A DNA stretch of 64,000 nt from Shewanella algidipiscicola (GTDB lineage Bacteria; Pseudomonadota; Gammaproteobacteria; Enterobacterales; Shewanellaceae): assembly GCF_003605125.1 (NCBI RefSeq), contig NZ_QPQT01000004.1:217097-281096 (forward strand). The letters run 5' to 3'. Of the stretch, positions 34,414 to 44,374 are shown one piece after another. Each line of letters starts with the position of its first letter. The stretch's first letter is position 1. The position numbers and the translations under genes were made by a program. The notes under the pieces are model-generated. The model had not been told where the DNA came from and searched no databases. It worked only from the letters and a program-made list of their open reading frames with translations.

Positions 34414-36588
34414 CTACATTGCCCAACTTAGGGTGGCGCTGTAGTTCGCCGGTGCGCCGTAATAGCCTTGTGCCCAATAAAGACTGGTGAGGTATTTCTC
34501 ATCGGTCACATTGTTGGCGTTAAGGCTCAACCCTAGGCGATCGGTAATTTGGTAACGCGCCATAAGATCAACAATCGCGTATGCGTCTTGGCGGGTAATA
34601 ATGGTTTGGCCTGCATTAGCAAATCCACTGCCTACCTCGCCTTGGTTACGATGAATATCGTCTTGCCAGCGCATATTCATGCCGATAGTTAAGCCATCGA
34701 TAGCACTAACATCATAAGTGGCGGCCAGTTTGAGCAATTTGCTTGGGGTGTACGCGGCGACTTGTTCATTGCCATCAATATCGAAGTCGGTATAGCCTAA
34801 GCTGACATTGAAGCCATCAAACACCTCACCTGCGACCTCAAGTTCATAGCCTTGGCTGTCGATGCCATCGGCGCCAATATAGCGTTGCAGCGGCAGCGTT
34901 GGCGGCAAGTCCGCTGTGTTGGGGTCTGCTACTGCTAGGTTGACCTGCTGAATATCGAAGTAGGCGATGCTGGTTAGAAGGCGTCCATTAAAGAACTCCC
35001 CCTTAATACCCAGCTCTTTACTTTCGCCAGTCACGGGTGCCAAGGTTTGATCATTGATGTCTAGCTCGGTCTGCGCCACAAAGGTTTCGGTATAACTGGC
35101 ATAGGCGACGACTTCAGGTATCAGGCGATACACCATGCCTAAATAGGGAATAAACTGACTATCATCGGCATCTTGTACCTTGCCATAAGAGATGCCCTCA
35201 GACTGCCATTGGTTAAAGCGCCCCCCAGCGATTAAGTGAAAATCTTCAAATAGATTAAAGCGCCCGGTAAAATAGGCGGCTCGCTGCTCGGCGCTAACAT
35301 CGCTGCCACTGGGCTTGTCTTTGAAGATGGGCTTGGGAGTATTACCATCCCATGTATTGAGATCGGGCATGTCAGGAAAGCCATTGCCTGTCGAGTAGTC
35401 ATAGAGCGAGATATCGGTGTAGTCGGCCTTGGCATAGTTTATCCCCGCGACCAGTTGATGCTCGCGGCCAAACAGTTCGATATCGCCATTGACGTAGAGA
35501 TCGAACAGGTGATGTTTCTCATCCAGATCGTACTCGCTACCGTAACCTGTAAGCCCAAGCTCGGTGTTTTTATCTGGCGTGCCATACACATAAAATAGTT
35601 CGGTATCTTCGTCTCTGGTTTTATAAGAGTAGGTCGCACGTAAACGCCAATCGTTACTGAAGTAATGACTGAGTTCGACCACAGTGTTCTGCTTTTCTAC
35701 CAGCCAGTTTGACCAGTTGGCCGAGGTATTGGTCGAGCGGGCATAATCGGTTGCGCTGCCGTCGGTGTAAAATAGTGGTAAGGCCCCCCAGTTATTGCCG
35801 CTAGCATCGTTGTGAATATAGCTGTGGCTCACCGAGAGGCTAGTGTCATCGCTGAGATTGGCCTCGATAAAGGCATAAAGCACACTCTTATCACTCTGAT
35901 AACGGTCTAAGTAGGAGTCCTTGGTCTGATTTACCGCCACGATACGGCCAGAAAAAGTGTCGTTGAGTCGTGCGCTGCCGTCGGCCTCGAGTCGGATATT
36001 GTTCCAACTGCCATAGCTGGCACTTAAATTGAGTTGGTTATTCGCTGTCGGGCGTTTACGAATAAAGTTGACCGTGGCAGAGGGATTACCTACACCTGTC
36101 ATTAAGCCGTTGGCGCCGCGGATCACTTCGATACGATCATAAATTGCGGTGTCTTCATCGGAGTGGTTATTGCCATTGGTGAGGGGTAAACCGACACCAT
36201 CGACCTGAAAGTTAGTCACATCGAAACCACGGGCGGTGTAGTAGGTGCGGTCGGTTTCGATACGTTCGACATTGATGCCGGTGGCACTATCGAGTGCGGC
36301 GTTAATGTCGTTGAGTTGAAAGTCGCGCAATTGGGCATCGGTTATCACAGAAACTGACTGTGGAATATCGCTAATGGCTAAGTCGAGGCGAGAGGCACCA
36401 CTGACCGAGTGGGCATTGTAGCCCTCGATATACCGACCAGTAACCTCAATTTTCTCAATATTTTGAATGCTTGATTGTTCGGTGTTTTGCTGTGCTTGCT
36501 CATCGGCAAGAGGCGTTGCACTGAGGGTGGTTGGAATAATACAAAGAGCACAATAAACGGCGAGACTAATGGGTGTTTGTTTCATCAT
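34414..36588 (-). CDS. TonB-dependent siderophore receptor (FhuE/FpvA type)
   Basis: 724 aa. Signal peptide about 1-24 (LSATP), TonB box-like IEKIEVTGRY at about 44-53, plug with ISDIPQSVSVITDAQLRDFQ and the siderophore-receptor hallmark RIEVIRGANGLMTGVGNPSA (about 150-172), then the barrel to the terminal YSATLSWAM. The DIPQSVSV signature marks the ferric-siderophore subgroup. Preceded by a Fur box, followed by the PepSY protein. Specific siderophore unknown. No siderophore synthesis genes are in the window. Confidence 0.93.
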   Translation of the reverse strand: MMKQTPISLAVYCALCIIPTTLSATPLADEQAQQNTEQSSIQNIEKIEVTGRYIEGYNAHSVSGASRLDLAISDIPQSVSVITDAQLRDFQLNDINAALDSATGINVERIETDRTYYTARGFDVTNFQVDGVGLPLTNGNNHSDEDTAIYDRIEVIRGANGLMTGVGNPSATVNFIRKRPTANNQLNLSASYGSWNNIRLEADGSARLNDTFSGRIVAVNQTKDSYLDRYQSDKSVLYAFIEANLSDDTSLSVSHSYIHNDASGNNWGALPLFYTDGSATDYARSTNTSANWSNWLVEKQNTVVELSHYFSNDWRLRATYSYKTRDEDTELFYVYGTPDKNTELGLTGYGSEYDLDEKHHLFDLYVNGDIELFGREHQLVAGINYAKADYTDISLYDYSTGNGFPDMPDLNTWDGNTPKPIFKDKPSGSDVSAEQRAAYFTGRFNLFEDFHLIAGGRFNQWQSEGISYGKVQDADDSQFIPYLGMVYRLIPEVVAYASYTETFVAQTELDINDQTLAPVTGESKELGIKGEFFNGRLLTSIAYFDIQQVNLAVADPNTADLPPTLPLQRYIGADGIDSQGYELEVAGEVFDGFNVSLGYTDFDIDGNEQVAAYTPSKLLKLAATYDVSAIDGLTIGMNMRWQDDIHRNQGEVGSGFANAGQTIITRQDAYAIVDLMARYQITDRLGLSLNANNVTDEKYLTSLYWAQGYYGAPANYSATLSWAM

Positions 36589-36703
36589 TGATTCATCTTA
36601 ACTGTATGGAAAATTATAGGCTGGACTTATCATTGTTAGGCTATATTTGCGCCGCAGCCGCGTGATTATTGGGCTAAGGCTATCGAAAAACCGGTAAAAT
36701 ATA

Positions 36704-36722
36704 AATGATAATTATTATCGTT
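36704..36722 (-). promoter_or_regulatory. Fur box of the siderophore receptor gene
   Basis: AATGATAATTATTATCGTT, close to the consensus 19-mer GATAATGATAATCATTATC, 116 bp upstream of the receptor start. Predicts iron repression by Fur. Confidence 0.8.
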
Positions 36723-36996
36723 TACAGTTTGGGTATTTGTAAATTTACGCAAATAAAAGGATATTAGGCTTGAGTTGGCTAAGTCACAAAAGTGATAACT
36801 CTTTATGCGCTATGGGTTAACCATATGTTATTTAATGAAAATTAACATTCACAGTATGACAGGGGTCAATACTGGTATGTTCAGATAAGCCATAGGAACC
36901 AGTGTTATGGGAGCCATATGTCAGTGTGCAGATATGTGAGCTGGTGCATTGTTGGTTGACACCGCACGCGATGCGGCGTCAATCGAGGATGGTGCT
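36723..36996. other. Intergenic region upstream of the Fur box
   Basis: About 270 bp between the Fur box and the end of the TauE/SafE gene. Apart from the receptor promoter on the minus strand I see nothing definite; no terminator stands out. Confidence 0.4.
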
Positions 36997-37758
36997 TTAT
37001 TCGCTGAGCATCGCTGCGGCGCTGCCACACAATGTCATGATAAACAGGAACCACTTTAATGCGTTAGGGCTGACTTTTATCGCCATTTTGACGGCGATAT
37101 GAGCGCCGACCACGGTTCCGGCGGCTAAGATGACACCGGGCAGCCAGAGGATCAGATCTTCGGCGATAAACACAATTAACGAGGCTAAGGTAAAGACTAA
37201 AGAGCATAACACTTTTAAGGCGTTAGCTCTGACTAAGTCATAACGTAAGCTGCCAGCCAGTGCCGCCAATAGGACAAAGCCAACCCCTGCCTGAACAAAG
37301 CCGCCATAAATACCGGCGATCGTTAACCATACCCAGGAGCTCGGCGTTTGGCTGACTTTCTTCACTTCTGTGCCCAGTGCGGGTGAAATCATGGCCGGTT
37401 TCACTAAGATGATCAGTGCCATCGTCAACATGGTGCCTAACAGCAAGGGTTTAATGATATCCGATGGCGCGTAGGCTGCACCTGCCGCGCCAATGAATCC
37501 GCCGATAATGGTGGGCAATAAAATGGGGCCTGTATCACCGCCGTCTAATTTACCGTGCCGTTTAAATCCCACTACAGCCGTTAAGGACTGGACCACTACG
37601 CCTACGCGATTGGTGGCATTAGCGACTTCTGCAGGCATCCCCATCACCATTAAGGCCGGTAAAGTTAAATTAGATCCGCCACCGGCTAAGGTGTTAATGA
37701 TCCCTGCAAGAAATCCGGTGAATAATAGCAATAGGCCGTGGGTAAGGGTGACATCCAT
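36997..37758 (-). CDS. TauE/SafE-family membrane exporter (TSUP)
   Basis: 253 aa with about eight hydrophobic segments. Family motifs: LAGIINTLAGGGSNLTLPAL (about 18-37) and its internal repeat GIYGGFVQAGVGFVLLAAL (about 150-168). TSUP proteins move sulfite, sulfoacetate or related anions across the inner membrane. It ends 40 bp upstream of no other gene on its strand; the DUF924 gene precedes it closely, so they may be cotranscribed. Substrate unknown. Confidence 0.9.
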   Translation of the reverse strand: MDVTLTHGLLLLFTGFLAGIINTLAGGGSNLTLPALMVMGMPAEVANATNRVGVVVQSLTAVVGFKRHGKLDGGDTGPILLPTIIGGFIGAAGAAYAPSDIIKPLLLGTMLTMALIILVKPAMISPALGTEVKKVSQTPSSWVWLTIAGIYGGFVQAGVGFVLLAALAGSLRYDLVRANALKVLCSLVFTLASLIVFIAEDLILWLPGVILAAGTVVGAHIAVKMAIKVSPNALKWFLFIMTLCGSAAAMLSE

Positions 37759-37797
37759 TTTTTGTCCTTGGTCGATGTTGTTGAATGAAGTAGGGCG

Positions 37798-38352
37798 TTA
37801 GAACCGCGATCCCGGCTGTTGTAAAAAGGCGACCTCTTCGGGCGTCGACCGGCGGCCTAAGATGTGATTGCGATGAGGGTAGCGGCCAAATCGGTCGATG
37901 ATCGCCTTATGACGCTGCTCGAACGGTAAGTTGGCCGTCACGGCCTCACGGCTAAAGAGGATCAGTGCCACCTCATGGATAGCACGCGACTCGCTGTGCA
38001 TGTAAGGCATGTAGAGGAAGGACACATAGCTAACATTCAGCTGCTGATCGGCCCCCGCCGCAACAGCTTCTTGGGCTAAGGCTAGCGCCATGGGATCGGC
38101 GGCAAAGGCCTGCGGAGTATCACGATAAATGTTGCGGCTAAATTGGTCGAGGATGATGATTTCTGCCAAGCGCCCTTGTGGCGTAATGCGCCAATGATAA
38201 AGTTCGCCCTGTTTAGCCTGGATCAATAACGGCTCAAAACGCTGCTTAATCAGCGCGTCAAATTCGCTGTCGTTATCGAACCAAGCTTTGGGGTCAATCT
38301 CGTTAAACCAGAAATGGATAATATCATCTGGGCTATGCTGGGTGTTTGGCAT
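37798..38352 (-). CDS. DUF924 family protein
   Basis: 184-aa cytosolic all-alpha protein. Typical family features: IIHFWFNEIDPKAWF near residue 11, LAEIIILDQFSRNIYRDTP (about 72-90), MPYMHSESRAIH and C-terminal FGRYPHRNHILGRRSTPEE. The conserved HRN/GR motif is present. Biochemical function of the family is not known to me. Ten bp downstream of the PH-domain gene, so part of the same run. Confidence 0.9.
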   Translation of the reverse strand: MPNTQHSPDDIIHFWFNEIDPKAWFDNDSEFDALIKQRFEPLLIQAKQGELYHWRITPQGRLAEIIILDQFSRNIYRDTPQAFAADPMALALAQEAVAAGADQQLNVSYVSFLYMPYMHSESRAIHEVALILFSREAVTANLPFEQRHKAIIDRFGRYPHRNHILGRRSTPEEVAFLQQPGSRF

Positions 38353-38362
38353 CTAGGGCTCC

Positions 38363-39880
38363 TTATATCCAGTTATTATGGTCATACTTGGTTAAGCTTA
38401 GCGCCGTTTCGGCTATCAGTCTGGCGTCAGTGATACTAAGGTAAGGTATAGTTTGCTCGCCGCTGGCCATGCCTAAATGCAATGTGGCTAAGTGTTTGCG
38501 TCGCTGCCCAGACGTTTGGCTTATGCAGACATGCTGCACCTTGGTTAGCGACAGCAACTGCCAGCTGTGTCCAAGCATTCCGGTATGGATCCACAGATCA
38601 TGGCCTTGCAGTCGATAACCCCATTGGCGATATCTTAGGTAGAGCGCGATCACCACAAGGGTCGCAGCGAGCCACATTAGCTGGGTGAAGCCGTTCAGCC
38701 CCTGGAGAGCGACAGCGAGTAAAGGCACTAACGGTGGCCAATAAGCTCGGCGCCAAAACCAGCCAATATCAATCCCTTGGTAATGACTGGGCAGCTCGGT
38801 GGCGCGGCTCTTGAGTCCGGTAAGCTTAAAGAATACGGACGTTATCTCGGCAGGTGTCATGCTTGGGATCAGCATATGACGTTTGGCGTGCTGTTCGATC
38901 TCAGTCCCCTTTACTTGCTTGAAGTTTGCGGTCCAACGCTTAAACAGCCGACCTAAAATAGGCTGATTAAAGCGAATTAATTGCACTCTGCTTAATGCCA
39001 ATACATCGTGTTGCTTGGCCAGTAAACCGCCGGTGCGGTGCAAGGTGTTATTCCGTAGACTCAACTTATAAGGGTGGTATTTTAAGACAGCCGATGCGAT
39101 AGAGATAAGTGCCAATAACAGGGACAGTAAGAGTAACACCGACAGTGCAAATAGTAGTTCACTCATCAAACTGGTGGCGATAGTGGTTTGATACCATTGC
39201 CACAACGCTTGGGCAAACACGTTATCACCTATTTTGTCCCAATTGAGTTGCCCCAATATCGAGCCAAAGATGATGGATAACCAAAAGAGGTTATTTTGAT
39301 ATAAACCAAAGATGAGCAGATCCTTAAGCTGTTTTTGCACCACAATGCTGCTTGCTGAAGGGGCTGTTGCCGCGCCATCGACAGGCGCCGTTTCCGTTTG
39401 CTCGCTTACCGCTTGAGTGGGCGCATGGATAAATAATCGCTGTTTAAGCTGCATGGCTTGGCGGTAGTTGACCGCCGACAGCACAGCTTCATCTTGCTTA
39501 GAACCCGCCGTTTCCACCACTAAACTAAATAGCCCCAATGGGCGGAAATAGAGCGGCTGTTCGAGGCGCACATTTTGAATTTTATTCAGTGGAATTTCGT
39601 GAGTGCGTTTAAATAACAATCCCTGTTTGATGCCCAACTTATGGTCTTGTACGCGAAAGCGATATTGGCTCCACTGCACAATGGCGAAGGTGGTGATGGC
39701 TAAGATTATCGCGCCAATGACCAATATCACCCAAGGCGAGCTAAAACCCTGTTGCCAGCCGGTGTAGATCACAGGTATCAGCGCATAACCGCTACTGAGC
39801 ATCATTTTGAGCGCATGTAAGCTAAAACTGATGATAGACCATGGCGATAGGCTCGCCCATTGAGTAAAGCGACTACTCAT
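38363..39880 (-). CDS. PH-domain membrane protein (YdbT-like)
   Basis: 505 aa from the ATG at 39880 (overlapping the upstream gene by eight bases); a GTG start at 39907 would add nine residues. Three bacterial PH (bPH2) domains separated by paired membrane segments: HKLGIKQGLLFKRTHEIPLN-IQNVRLEQ, YKLSLRNNTLHRTGGLLAKQ-LSRVQLIRFNQP and YRLQGHDLWIHTGMLGHSWQ-LTKVQHVCISQT. Same architecture as YdbT of Bacillus and other bacteria, where the YdbS/YdbT pair has been linked to membrane stress. Function here is unproven. Confidence 0.88.
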   Translation of the reverse strand: MSSRFTQWASLSPWSIISFSLHALKMMLSSGYALIPVIYTGWQQGFSSPWVILVIGAIILAITTFAIVQWSQYRFRVQDHKLGIKQGLLFKRTHEIPLNKIQNVRLEQPLYFRPLGLFSLVVETAGSKQDEAVLSAVNYRQAMQLKQRLFIHAPTQAVSEQTETAPVDGAATAPSASSIVVQKQLKDLLIFGLYQNNLFWLSIIFGSILGQLNWDKIGDNVFAQALWQWYQTTIATSLMSELLFALSVLLLLSLLLALISIASAVLKYHPYKLSLRNNTLHRTGGLLAKQHDVLALSRVQLIRFNQPILGRLFKRWTANFKQVKGTEIEQHAKRHMLIPSMTPAEITSVFFKLTGLKSRATELPSHYQGIDIGWFWRRAYWPPLVPLLAVALQGLNGFTQLMWLAATLVVIALYLRYRQWGYRLQGHDLWIHTGMLGHSWQLLSLTKVQHVCISQTSGQRRKHLATLHLGMASGEQTIPYLSITDARLIAETALSLTKYDHNNWI

Positions 39881-40532
39881 GTTTATCGCTCGACGTTGCG
39901 GGATCACTGGGCGCGTTAGGTTGAGAGGCGAGTTCTGTCGTGTCGGTGAGATTATCGTGCGCTTCGATGTCGGATGGCGCCGAGCTGGCTTGGCGAACGA
40001 GCGCCGCTTTGGCCAACAAGTGTTGCCTAAGGGATTCAGCGACCGAACTACTCAGCCCTGGTAGGGTTATTTCGGCGCTGCCACTGCCAGCGCTAAAACA
40101 CTTTAAGGTATGCTGACCAAAACGGCGCTCTAGCGGTCCCTGCGACAAGCTAACATGTTGCAAGCGGCTGTAGGGCAAGGCGATTTTTTGCTGCCAAATA
40201 ACTCCTTGTTGCATAACAAACTCATGGTCAAATACCCCATAAGCTAGCGACTGGGCAACCTTATGTCGGCCGTAACTGATGAGCCCTGCAAGCAATAGTG
40301 CTGTCGTCACCATGCCTAATAGCCCTAAGCTGGGCAGATTGACCAATATGCCGATAACCGCAATGACAATAATGAGCGGCACAAACAGCAGTAGGTTTTC
40401 GAGCTTAACTTGCTGAATATAAGTGGCTTCCACCTGAGTGAGGGGCTCTTGGTCGAAGCTGAGCCACTCATGGGGGGGCTGCCGCTGTCGTGCGCCTAGG
40501 CTAAGTGTTGGGCCCTTCAGATCGTCTGCCAT
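39873..40532 (-). CDS. PH-domain membrane protein (YdbS-like)
   Basis: 219 aa. Two membrane segments (about 45-65 and 70-90) followed by a bPH2 domain (YGVFDHEFVMQQGVIWQQK and LPYSRLQHVSLSQGPLERRF, typical of YdbS). The last 40 residues are Ser/Asp-rich and probably disordered. Paired with the YdbT-like gene by overlap, as in other genomes. Confidence 0.88.
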   Translation of the reverse strand: MADDLKGPTLSLGARQRQPPHEWLSFDQEPLTQVEATYIQQVKLENLLLFVPLIIVIAVIGILVNLPSLGLLGMVTTALLLAGLISYGRHKVAQSLAYGVFDHEFVMQQGVIWQQKIALPYSRLQHVSLSQGPLERRFGQHTLKCFSAGSGSAEITLPGLSSSVAESLRQHLLAKAALVRQASSAPSDIEAHDNLTDTTELASQPNAPSDPATSSDKHE

Positions 40533-40682
40533 TGGATATCCTAAGCAAGGTTGTCGTGTTGTGGTTTATTTAGACTATATCAGCATCATGCCCAATTTAA
40601 CCAGAGTGCGCCATAGCACTAATTTGTCATTATCTGTTATGGTTACAAAAGAGCTAAAATTAACCTCATCATGGAGTGCGCT

Positions 40683-40985
40683 GTGGGCGTAACCGACAAT
40701 CAAATATCAAAACAGAAAAAGGCCTTTATTAGAAAACTCTATTTAGCCCATCTTATCGATAACGAACGTCATAACTTGTTGTCGCTGAGTAAGCTTACGG
40801 CCATGCCTCGGCGGACCTTGCAAGATGCCATCGTTTCAATGGGCGATGTGGGTATCGAGTGTGAGTTTGTGCAAGATGGTGCGCGCCATAATGCGGGTTA
40901 TTACCAACTGCGTTGTTGGGGACCGATTAATCCGTTATGGATTAAGGAGCACCTCAATGGTTTGCTAGCTCAGTTGCAATCATAA
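40683..40985 (+). CDS. Small winged-helix DNA-binding protein
   Basis: 100 aa from the GTG at 40683, which has GGAG six bases upstream; an ATG at 40671 in frame is an alternative. A helix-turn-helix is visible in LLSLSKLTAMPRRTLQDAIVS (about 35-55), followed by a small beta wing (GIECEFVQDGARHNAGYYQL). Similar short proteins occur in Shewanella and Vibrio; I do not know their targets. Diverges from the ydbS-ydbT run, 150 bp away. Confidence 0.75.
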   Translation: MGVTDNQISKQKKAFIRKLYLAHLIDNERHNLLSLSKLTAMPRRTLQDAIVSMGDVGIECEFVQDGARHNAGYYQLRCWGPINPLWIKEHLNGLLAQLQS

Positions 40986-41081
40986 TGAGTTATTCACTGC
41001 AACACATTCTCGGCCTCGCTTCGTGTCTTGAACCGAGACTTCAGATTAAAGACCTAGTCCTCGATGCGCAGTTTGAAGCCG

Positions 41082-41402
41082 TTAACGTGTTAACAGGTAA
41101 GCGGCAAATCCGATCCAGCTGAGCAGTAGTAGCGCCCAAGGCAACTTAGCGGCGTTGTTTGAGTCGCTGGCTTGAACCTCATCGGTTTGCTCTGCAGAGG
41201 TTTTTTTCGTTTTTAGTGCCTGCTTGCGGGCTTTATCTTTCTCACGCGCCTTACTCTTTTGCTGCTTTTTATATTCAGCAATGCCTTTCTCAATCCCCAG
41301 CGCAATCAGTTTGGTTTGTTCTTTGGTTTGCCCCGGTTTTTGGGTTGCTTTAGCGACTCTTAGCGCCTCATTTTTGGTTTCATTTGAGATAGGATTCGAC
41401 AT
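41082..41402 (-). CDS. DUF2956 family small membrane protein
   Basis: 106 aa: an N-terminal helical stretch (SNETKNEALRVAKATQKPGQ...TKLIALGIEKGI), a very Lys-rich linker (KKQQKSKAREKDKARKQALK) and one C-terminal membrane segment (LPWALLLLSWIGFAAYLL). Matches what I recall of DUF2956. Function unknown. Confidence 0.82.
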   Translation of the reverse strand: MSNPISNETKNEALRVAKATQKPGQTKEQTKLIALGIEKGIAEYKKQQKSKAREKDKARKQALKTKKTSAEQTDEVQASDSNNAAKLPWALLLLSWIGFAAYLLTR

Positions 41403-41501
41403 CAGTCATGGTATCCATTATTAACATTAAGCGCACTATATCAGCTCTTAAGCTCGGCTGCAGCAAGGGCGCTTGGCCTGATAACTTTGAATATTAATTG
41501 T

Positions 41502-42311
41502 TTAAAACAGCAACGTAGTGGAATGGTCGGGCGATTGCACTATGAGCGGATCATAATGCCAGACTTGCCTCACGGTTGCTGCGGTTAAGGTGTCACGAGG
41601 CGCACCATCGCGGACAATGTGGCCTTGTTCTAATATCACGAGTCGGTCGGCATAACGCGACGCTTGGTTAAGATCATGCAATACCACTATCACTGCGTAG
41701 CCTTGTTGGTGGGCCAACGCTTTTGCGATCGATAACACTCGATGTTGCTGTGCTAAATCGAGTGCCGATGTGGGTTCATCGAGCAATAAAATGGGCGGCC
41801 TAGGGGATTGTGCCAGCTGGGTTAATACTCTAGCCAATTGCACTCGTTGCTTTTCGCCGCCAGAAAGGCTCGGGTAGCGACGCTGCTTCAGGTGTTGCAG
41901 TGCCAGATGGTTTAATTGCTGCTCGACTATGGCTTGTCCCTGCTGGTGACTTAGGCTTAAGGGGTAAAGTCCCATGGCTACCACTTCCTCAGCGGTGAAG
42001 GGGAAGGTCAGTGAGGCGTGTTGCGGCAATACCCCAAGGGACTGAGCCAATTGTTGTCGATCCCACAGTGTTAATGGTTTGCCATAAATTTGAATGTCAC
42101 CACAGGTGGGTGTCACCTCGTGACATAGGCTTTTTAACAAGGTCGATTTCCCCGCGCCATTTGGCCCTAGCAGTGCGGTGACCTCGCCGGAGCGAATCGT
42201 TAAATTAATATCAGATAAAACGGTTTGCTGGTCAATCTGCACGGAAAGTTGGCGCACTTCGAGAAGATCATCTTGGTGAGCGGCCTTTGGGGGCATGAGT
42301 TGCTTGAACAT
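41502..42311 (-). CDS. hutD: Haem ABC importer ATPase (HmuV/HutD)
   Basis: 269-aa ATPase of the haem importer. Walker [10 protein letters not shown] (49-57), Q-loop VLPQHAS (94-100), signature LSGGEKQ (149-155), Walker B ILLLDEP (174-180), D-loop SALD and switch His in [10 protein letters not shown] (near 206). The [14 protein letters not shown] form and the position after hutC/hutB genes mark a haem (HmuV-type) rather than siderophore ATPase. Two bp from the permease gene. Confidence 0.93.
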   Translation of the reverse strand: MFKQLMPPKAAHQDDLLEVRQLSVQIDQQTVLSDINLTIRSGEVTALLGPNGAGKSTLLKSLCHEVTPTCGDIQIYGKPLTLWDRQQLAQSLGVLPQHASLTFPFTAEEVVAMGLYPLSLSHQQGQAIVEQQLNHLALQHLKQRRYPSLSGGEKQRVQLARVLTQLAQSPRPPILLLDEPTSALDLAQQHRVLSIAKALAHQQGYAVIVVLHDLNQASRYADRLVILEQGHIVRDGAPRDTLTAATVRQVWHYDPLIVQSPDHSTTLLF

Positions 42312-42313
42312 GG

Positions 42314-43330
42314 CTATATTAACCTGCTGCGTTGTTTTAAAAGTAAAATAATAAAGAAGGGAGCGCCTAATAGGGCGGTCACTAACCCGACGGGCAACTC
42401 AGATGGTGCCACCATTGAACGAGCGCCGATGTCGGCAAGGGCAAGTAAGGCTGCCCCTAGCATGGCGCTCAAGGGCAGTAGTTGTTTATGGTCGGGACCC
42501 ACCATCATGCGCACTAAATGAGGGACGACTAACCCAATAAACCCTATGATGCCAGTGGCGGCAACGGCGATGCCGACTCCGATGGCGCACAGTAGAATAA
42601 GTTTCACTTTCAGTTTATCGACATCTAACCCTAAGTGGCGCGCTTCGGCCTCGCCTAACAGTAAGGCGTTAAGGGCTTTAGTACTGCGATTAAACTGCCA
42701 GCCGAGCAGGGCTAATGTCAGTAAACTGAGCAAGACATAGTGCCACTGCGCGCCAGCTATCGAGCCCATTTGCCACAGGGTTAAATCGCGTAATGCGAGA
42801 TCATCTGCCATATAAGTTAGTAAGCCTATCCCTGCACCGGCTAAGGCGGCAATCGCCACCCCTGAAAGTAGCAGTAATACGATAGAGGTGCCCGTTGGGC
42901 TACTGGCAAGGCGATATACTGTCAGGGTGGTGAGCAGTCCGCCGATAAAGGCGCACAAGGCCACGCTATATTCACCGCCTTGGGGGAGTAGCACGATACA
43001 ACATGCGGCACCCAGCGCTGCCCCCGATGATACGCCGATGATGCCAGGATCGGCCAAGGGATTACGAAATAACCCCTGCATGACAGCGCCGCACTGGGCC
43101 AAGATAGCCCCCACCGAAAGCGCCAATAAGGTGCGTGGTAAGCGAACGTTGTCGATCACCAGTTGTTCGTGTGGCGCCACAATGCCCAGCTCTATGCTGG
43201 TCGCCCAATGCATCACGGCGTTAAAGCTCACCGATGGGCTGATGTGTAACGGCCCTATGCTGACTGACATCAGTGCCGTTACCACTAAGGTGGCCAGTAG
43301 GCTGGGCCAAAGCCAACGATGCTTATCCAT
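42314..43330 (-). CDS. hutC: Haem ABC importer permease (HmuU/HutC)
   Basis: 338-aa FecCD-family permease with about ten membrane segments. Motifs: [55 protein letters not shown], and [20 protein letters not shown] (coupling region). The RLPR and VGPDHKxLLPLSA segments are typical of haem permeases. Part of the exbD-exbB-hutBCD run on the minus strand. Confidence 0.93.
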   Translation of the reverse strand: MDKHRWLWPSLLATLVVTALMSVSIGPLHISPSVSFNAVMHWATSIELGIVAPHEQLVIDNVRLPRTLLALSVGAILAQCGAVMQGLFRNPLADPGIIGVSSGAALGAACCIVLLPQGGEYSVALCAFIGGLLTTLTVYRLASSPTGTSIVLLLLSGVAIAALAGAGIGLLTYMADDLALRDLTLWQMGSIAGAQWHYVLLSLLTLALLGWQFNRSTKALNALLLGEAEARHLGLDVDKLKVKLILLCAIGVGIAVAATGIIGFIGLVVPHLVRMMVGPDHKQLLPLSAMLGAALLALADIGARSMVAPSELPVGLVTALLGAPFFIILLLKQRSRLI

Positions 43331-43366
43331 TGTATTTCCTTGCTATTATTATCAAGCCAGTGACTG

Positions 43367-44263
43367 TTAGCGGCTAATGGTGATAAAACGGTCTGCCAAA
43401 GTGTCGGCGCTGGCGATGGCACTTAGGCCCAAGCCCCCTATTAGTGCTTGTGGTTCAAGTACATATAACTGCTTATGTTTTCCAGCTGGAGTATGGATGA
43501 GTAGCGGCATGCGTTGCAGAAATTCGTCGAGGTTGGTGCCTGCTTCTGAGCGGCTGGCGAGTAAGATAACATCAGGTTGCAGCGATAAAATGCCCTCTTG
43601 CGAGAGACTCTTATAGCCACTAAACCCGGCAATATTGTTGCCTCCAGCCAAGGTTATGATGATATCGGCAGCGGTATCATCGCCGCCAACACGGGCGGGG
43701 CGATCCGCTTGTAGGAGCAAAAACACCACCCTAGGAGCGACGCCGAGTGCGTTAATTTTTTGCTTTTTTTCTACTATGTTGGCTAGTGAGTGTTGGACAT
43801 CGATTTGCAGCTTACTGGCCTGTTTCTGCCGGTTGAGGTGTTTTCCCATCGCGTCAATATTGGCCAGTAGCTGCTGCTGGGTGTGGGCATTGGGTAGCTG
43901 CACAACATCGACATTGGCCTTGCGTAACAGATCGAGGGTGGTTTGGGGGCCCATGGCTTCAGACCCTAGCACTAGGCTAGGTGACAGTGCCAATATCCCT
44001 TCGGCGCTCAACATACGGTGATAACCTAGCTGCGCCACGCCAGTATAGTGAGGTGGAATTTGGCTGGTGGCATCGACACCCACTAACTCATCACCGGCTT
44101 CAAGTGCCAATAAGAGTTCGGTGATGCCAGCGCCTGCGCTGATCACCCGGTTAGCGCTGGTTTGGTGTGAGGGGGCATTGGCCGACGCCAGCGGGCTGAA
44201 TGTCAGCGTGGACAAGAGCGCGGCGATCGCTGCGCCGTTAATGGCAGGTATAAACTTAAACAT
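43367..44263 (-). CDS. hutB: Haem periplasmic binding protein (HmuT/HutB)
   Basis: 298 aa. Signal peptide about 1-28 (SPLASANA). Mature protein opens with RVISAGAGITELLLALEAGD and VGVDATSQIPPHYTGVAQLG, hallmarks of haem-binding HmuT/HutB with the Tyr ligand in the PPHYT region. LQADRPARVGGDDTAADIII and second-lobe residues are normal. Ribosome site GGAGTTTTT precedes the ATG. Delivers haem to HutC. Confidence 0.93.
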   Translation of the reverse strand: MFKFIPAINGAAIAALLSTLTFSPLASANAPSHQTSANRVISAGAGITELLLALEAGDELVGVDATSQIPPHYTGVAQLGYHRMLSAEGILALSPSLVLGSEAMGPQTTLDLLRKANVDVVQLPNAHTQQQLLANIDAMGKHLNRQKQASKLQIDVQHSLANIVEKKQKINALGVAPRVVFLLLQADRPARVGGDDTAADIIITLAGGNNIAGFSGYKSLSQEGILSLQPDVILLASRSEAGTNLDEFLQRMPLLIHTPAGKHKQLYVLEPQALIGGLGLSAIASADTLADRFITISR

Positions 44264-44374
44264 AAAAACTCCACATTAATCGATATTGTTGGCCGAACGG
44301 GTTAATCGTTCTGCAGTATGTATTGCATTACGCCTGCCGTATTGAGCATGAGCGGTCAGGCGCTGGGCTAAAGA

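Noticed and set aside
34414..36588. Siderophore biosynthesis cluster around the receptor
   Set aside because: No NRPS or NIS synthetase genes; the neighbours are a PepSY protein and a TauE/SafE exporter.
41502..44263. hut ABC genes as a cobalamin importer (BtuFCD)
   Set aside because: The binding protein has the haem-type opening and Tyr region and the locus also contains hutA, hutX and hutZ.
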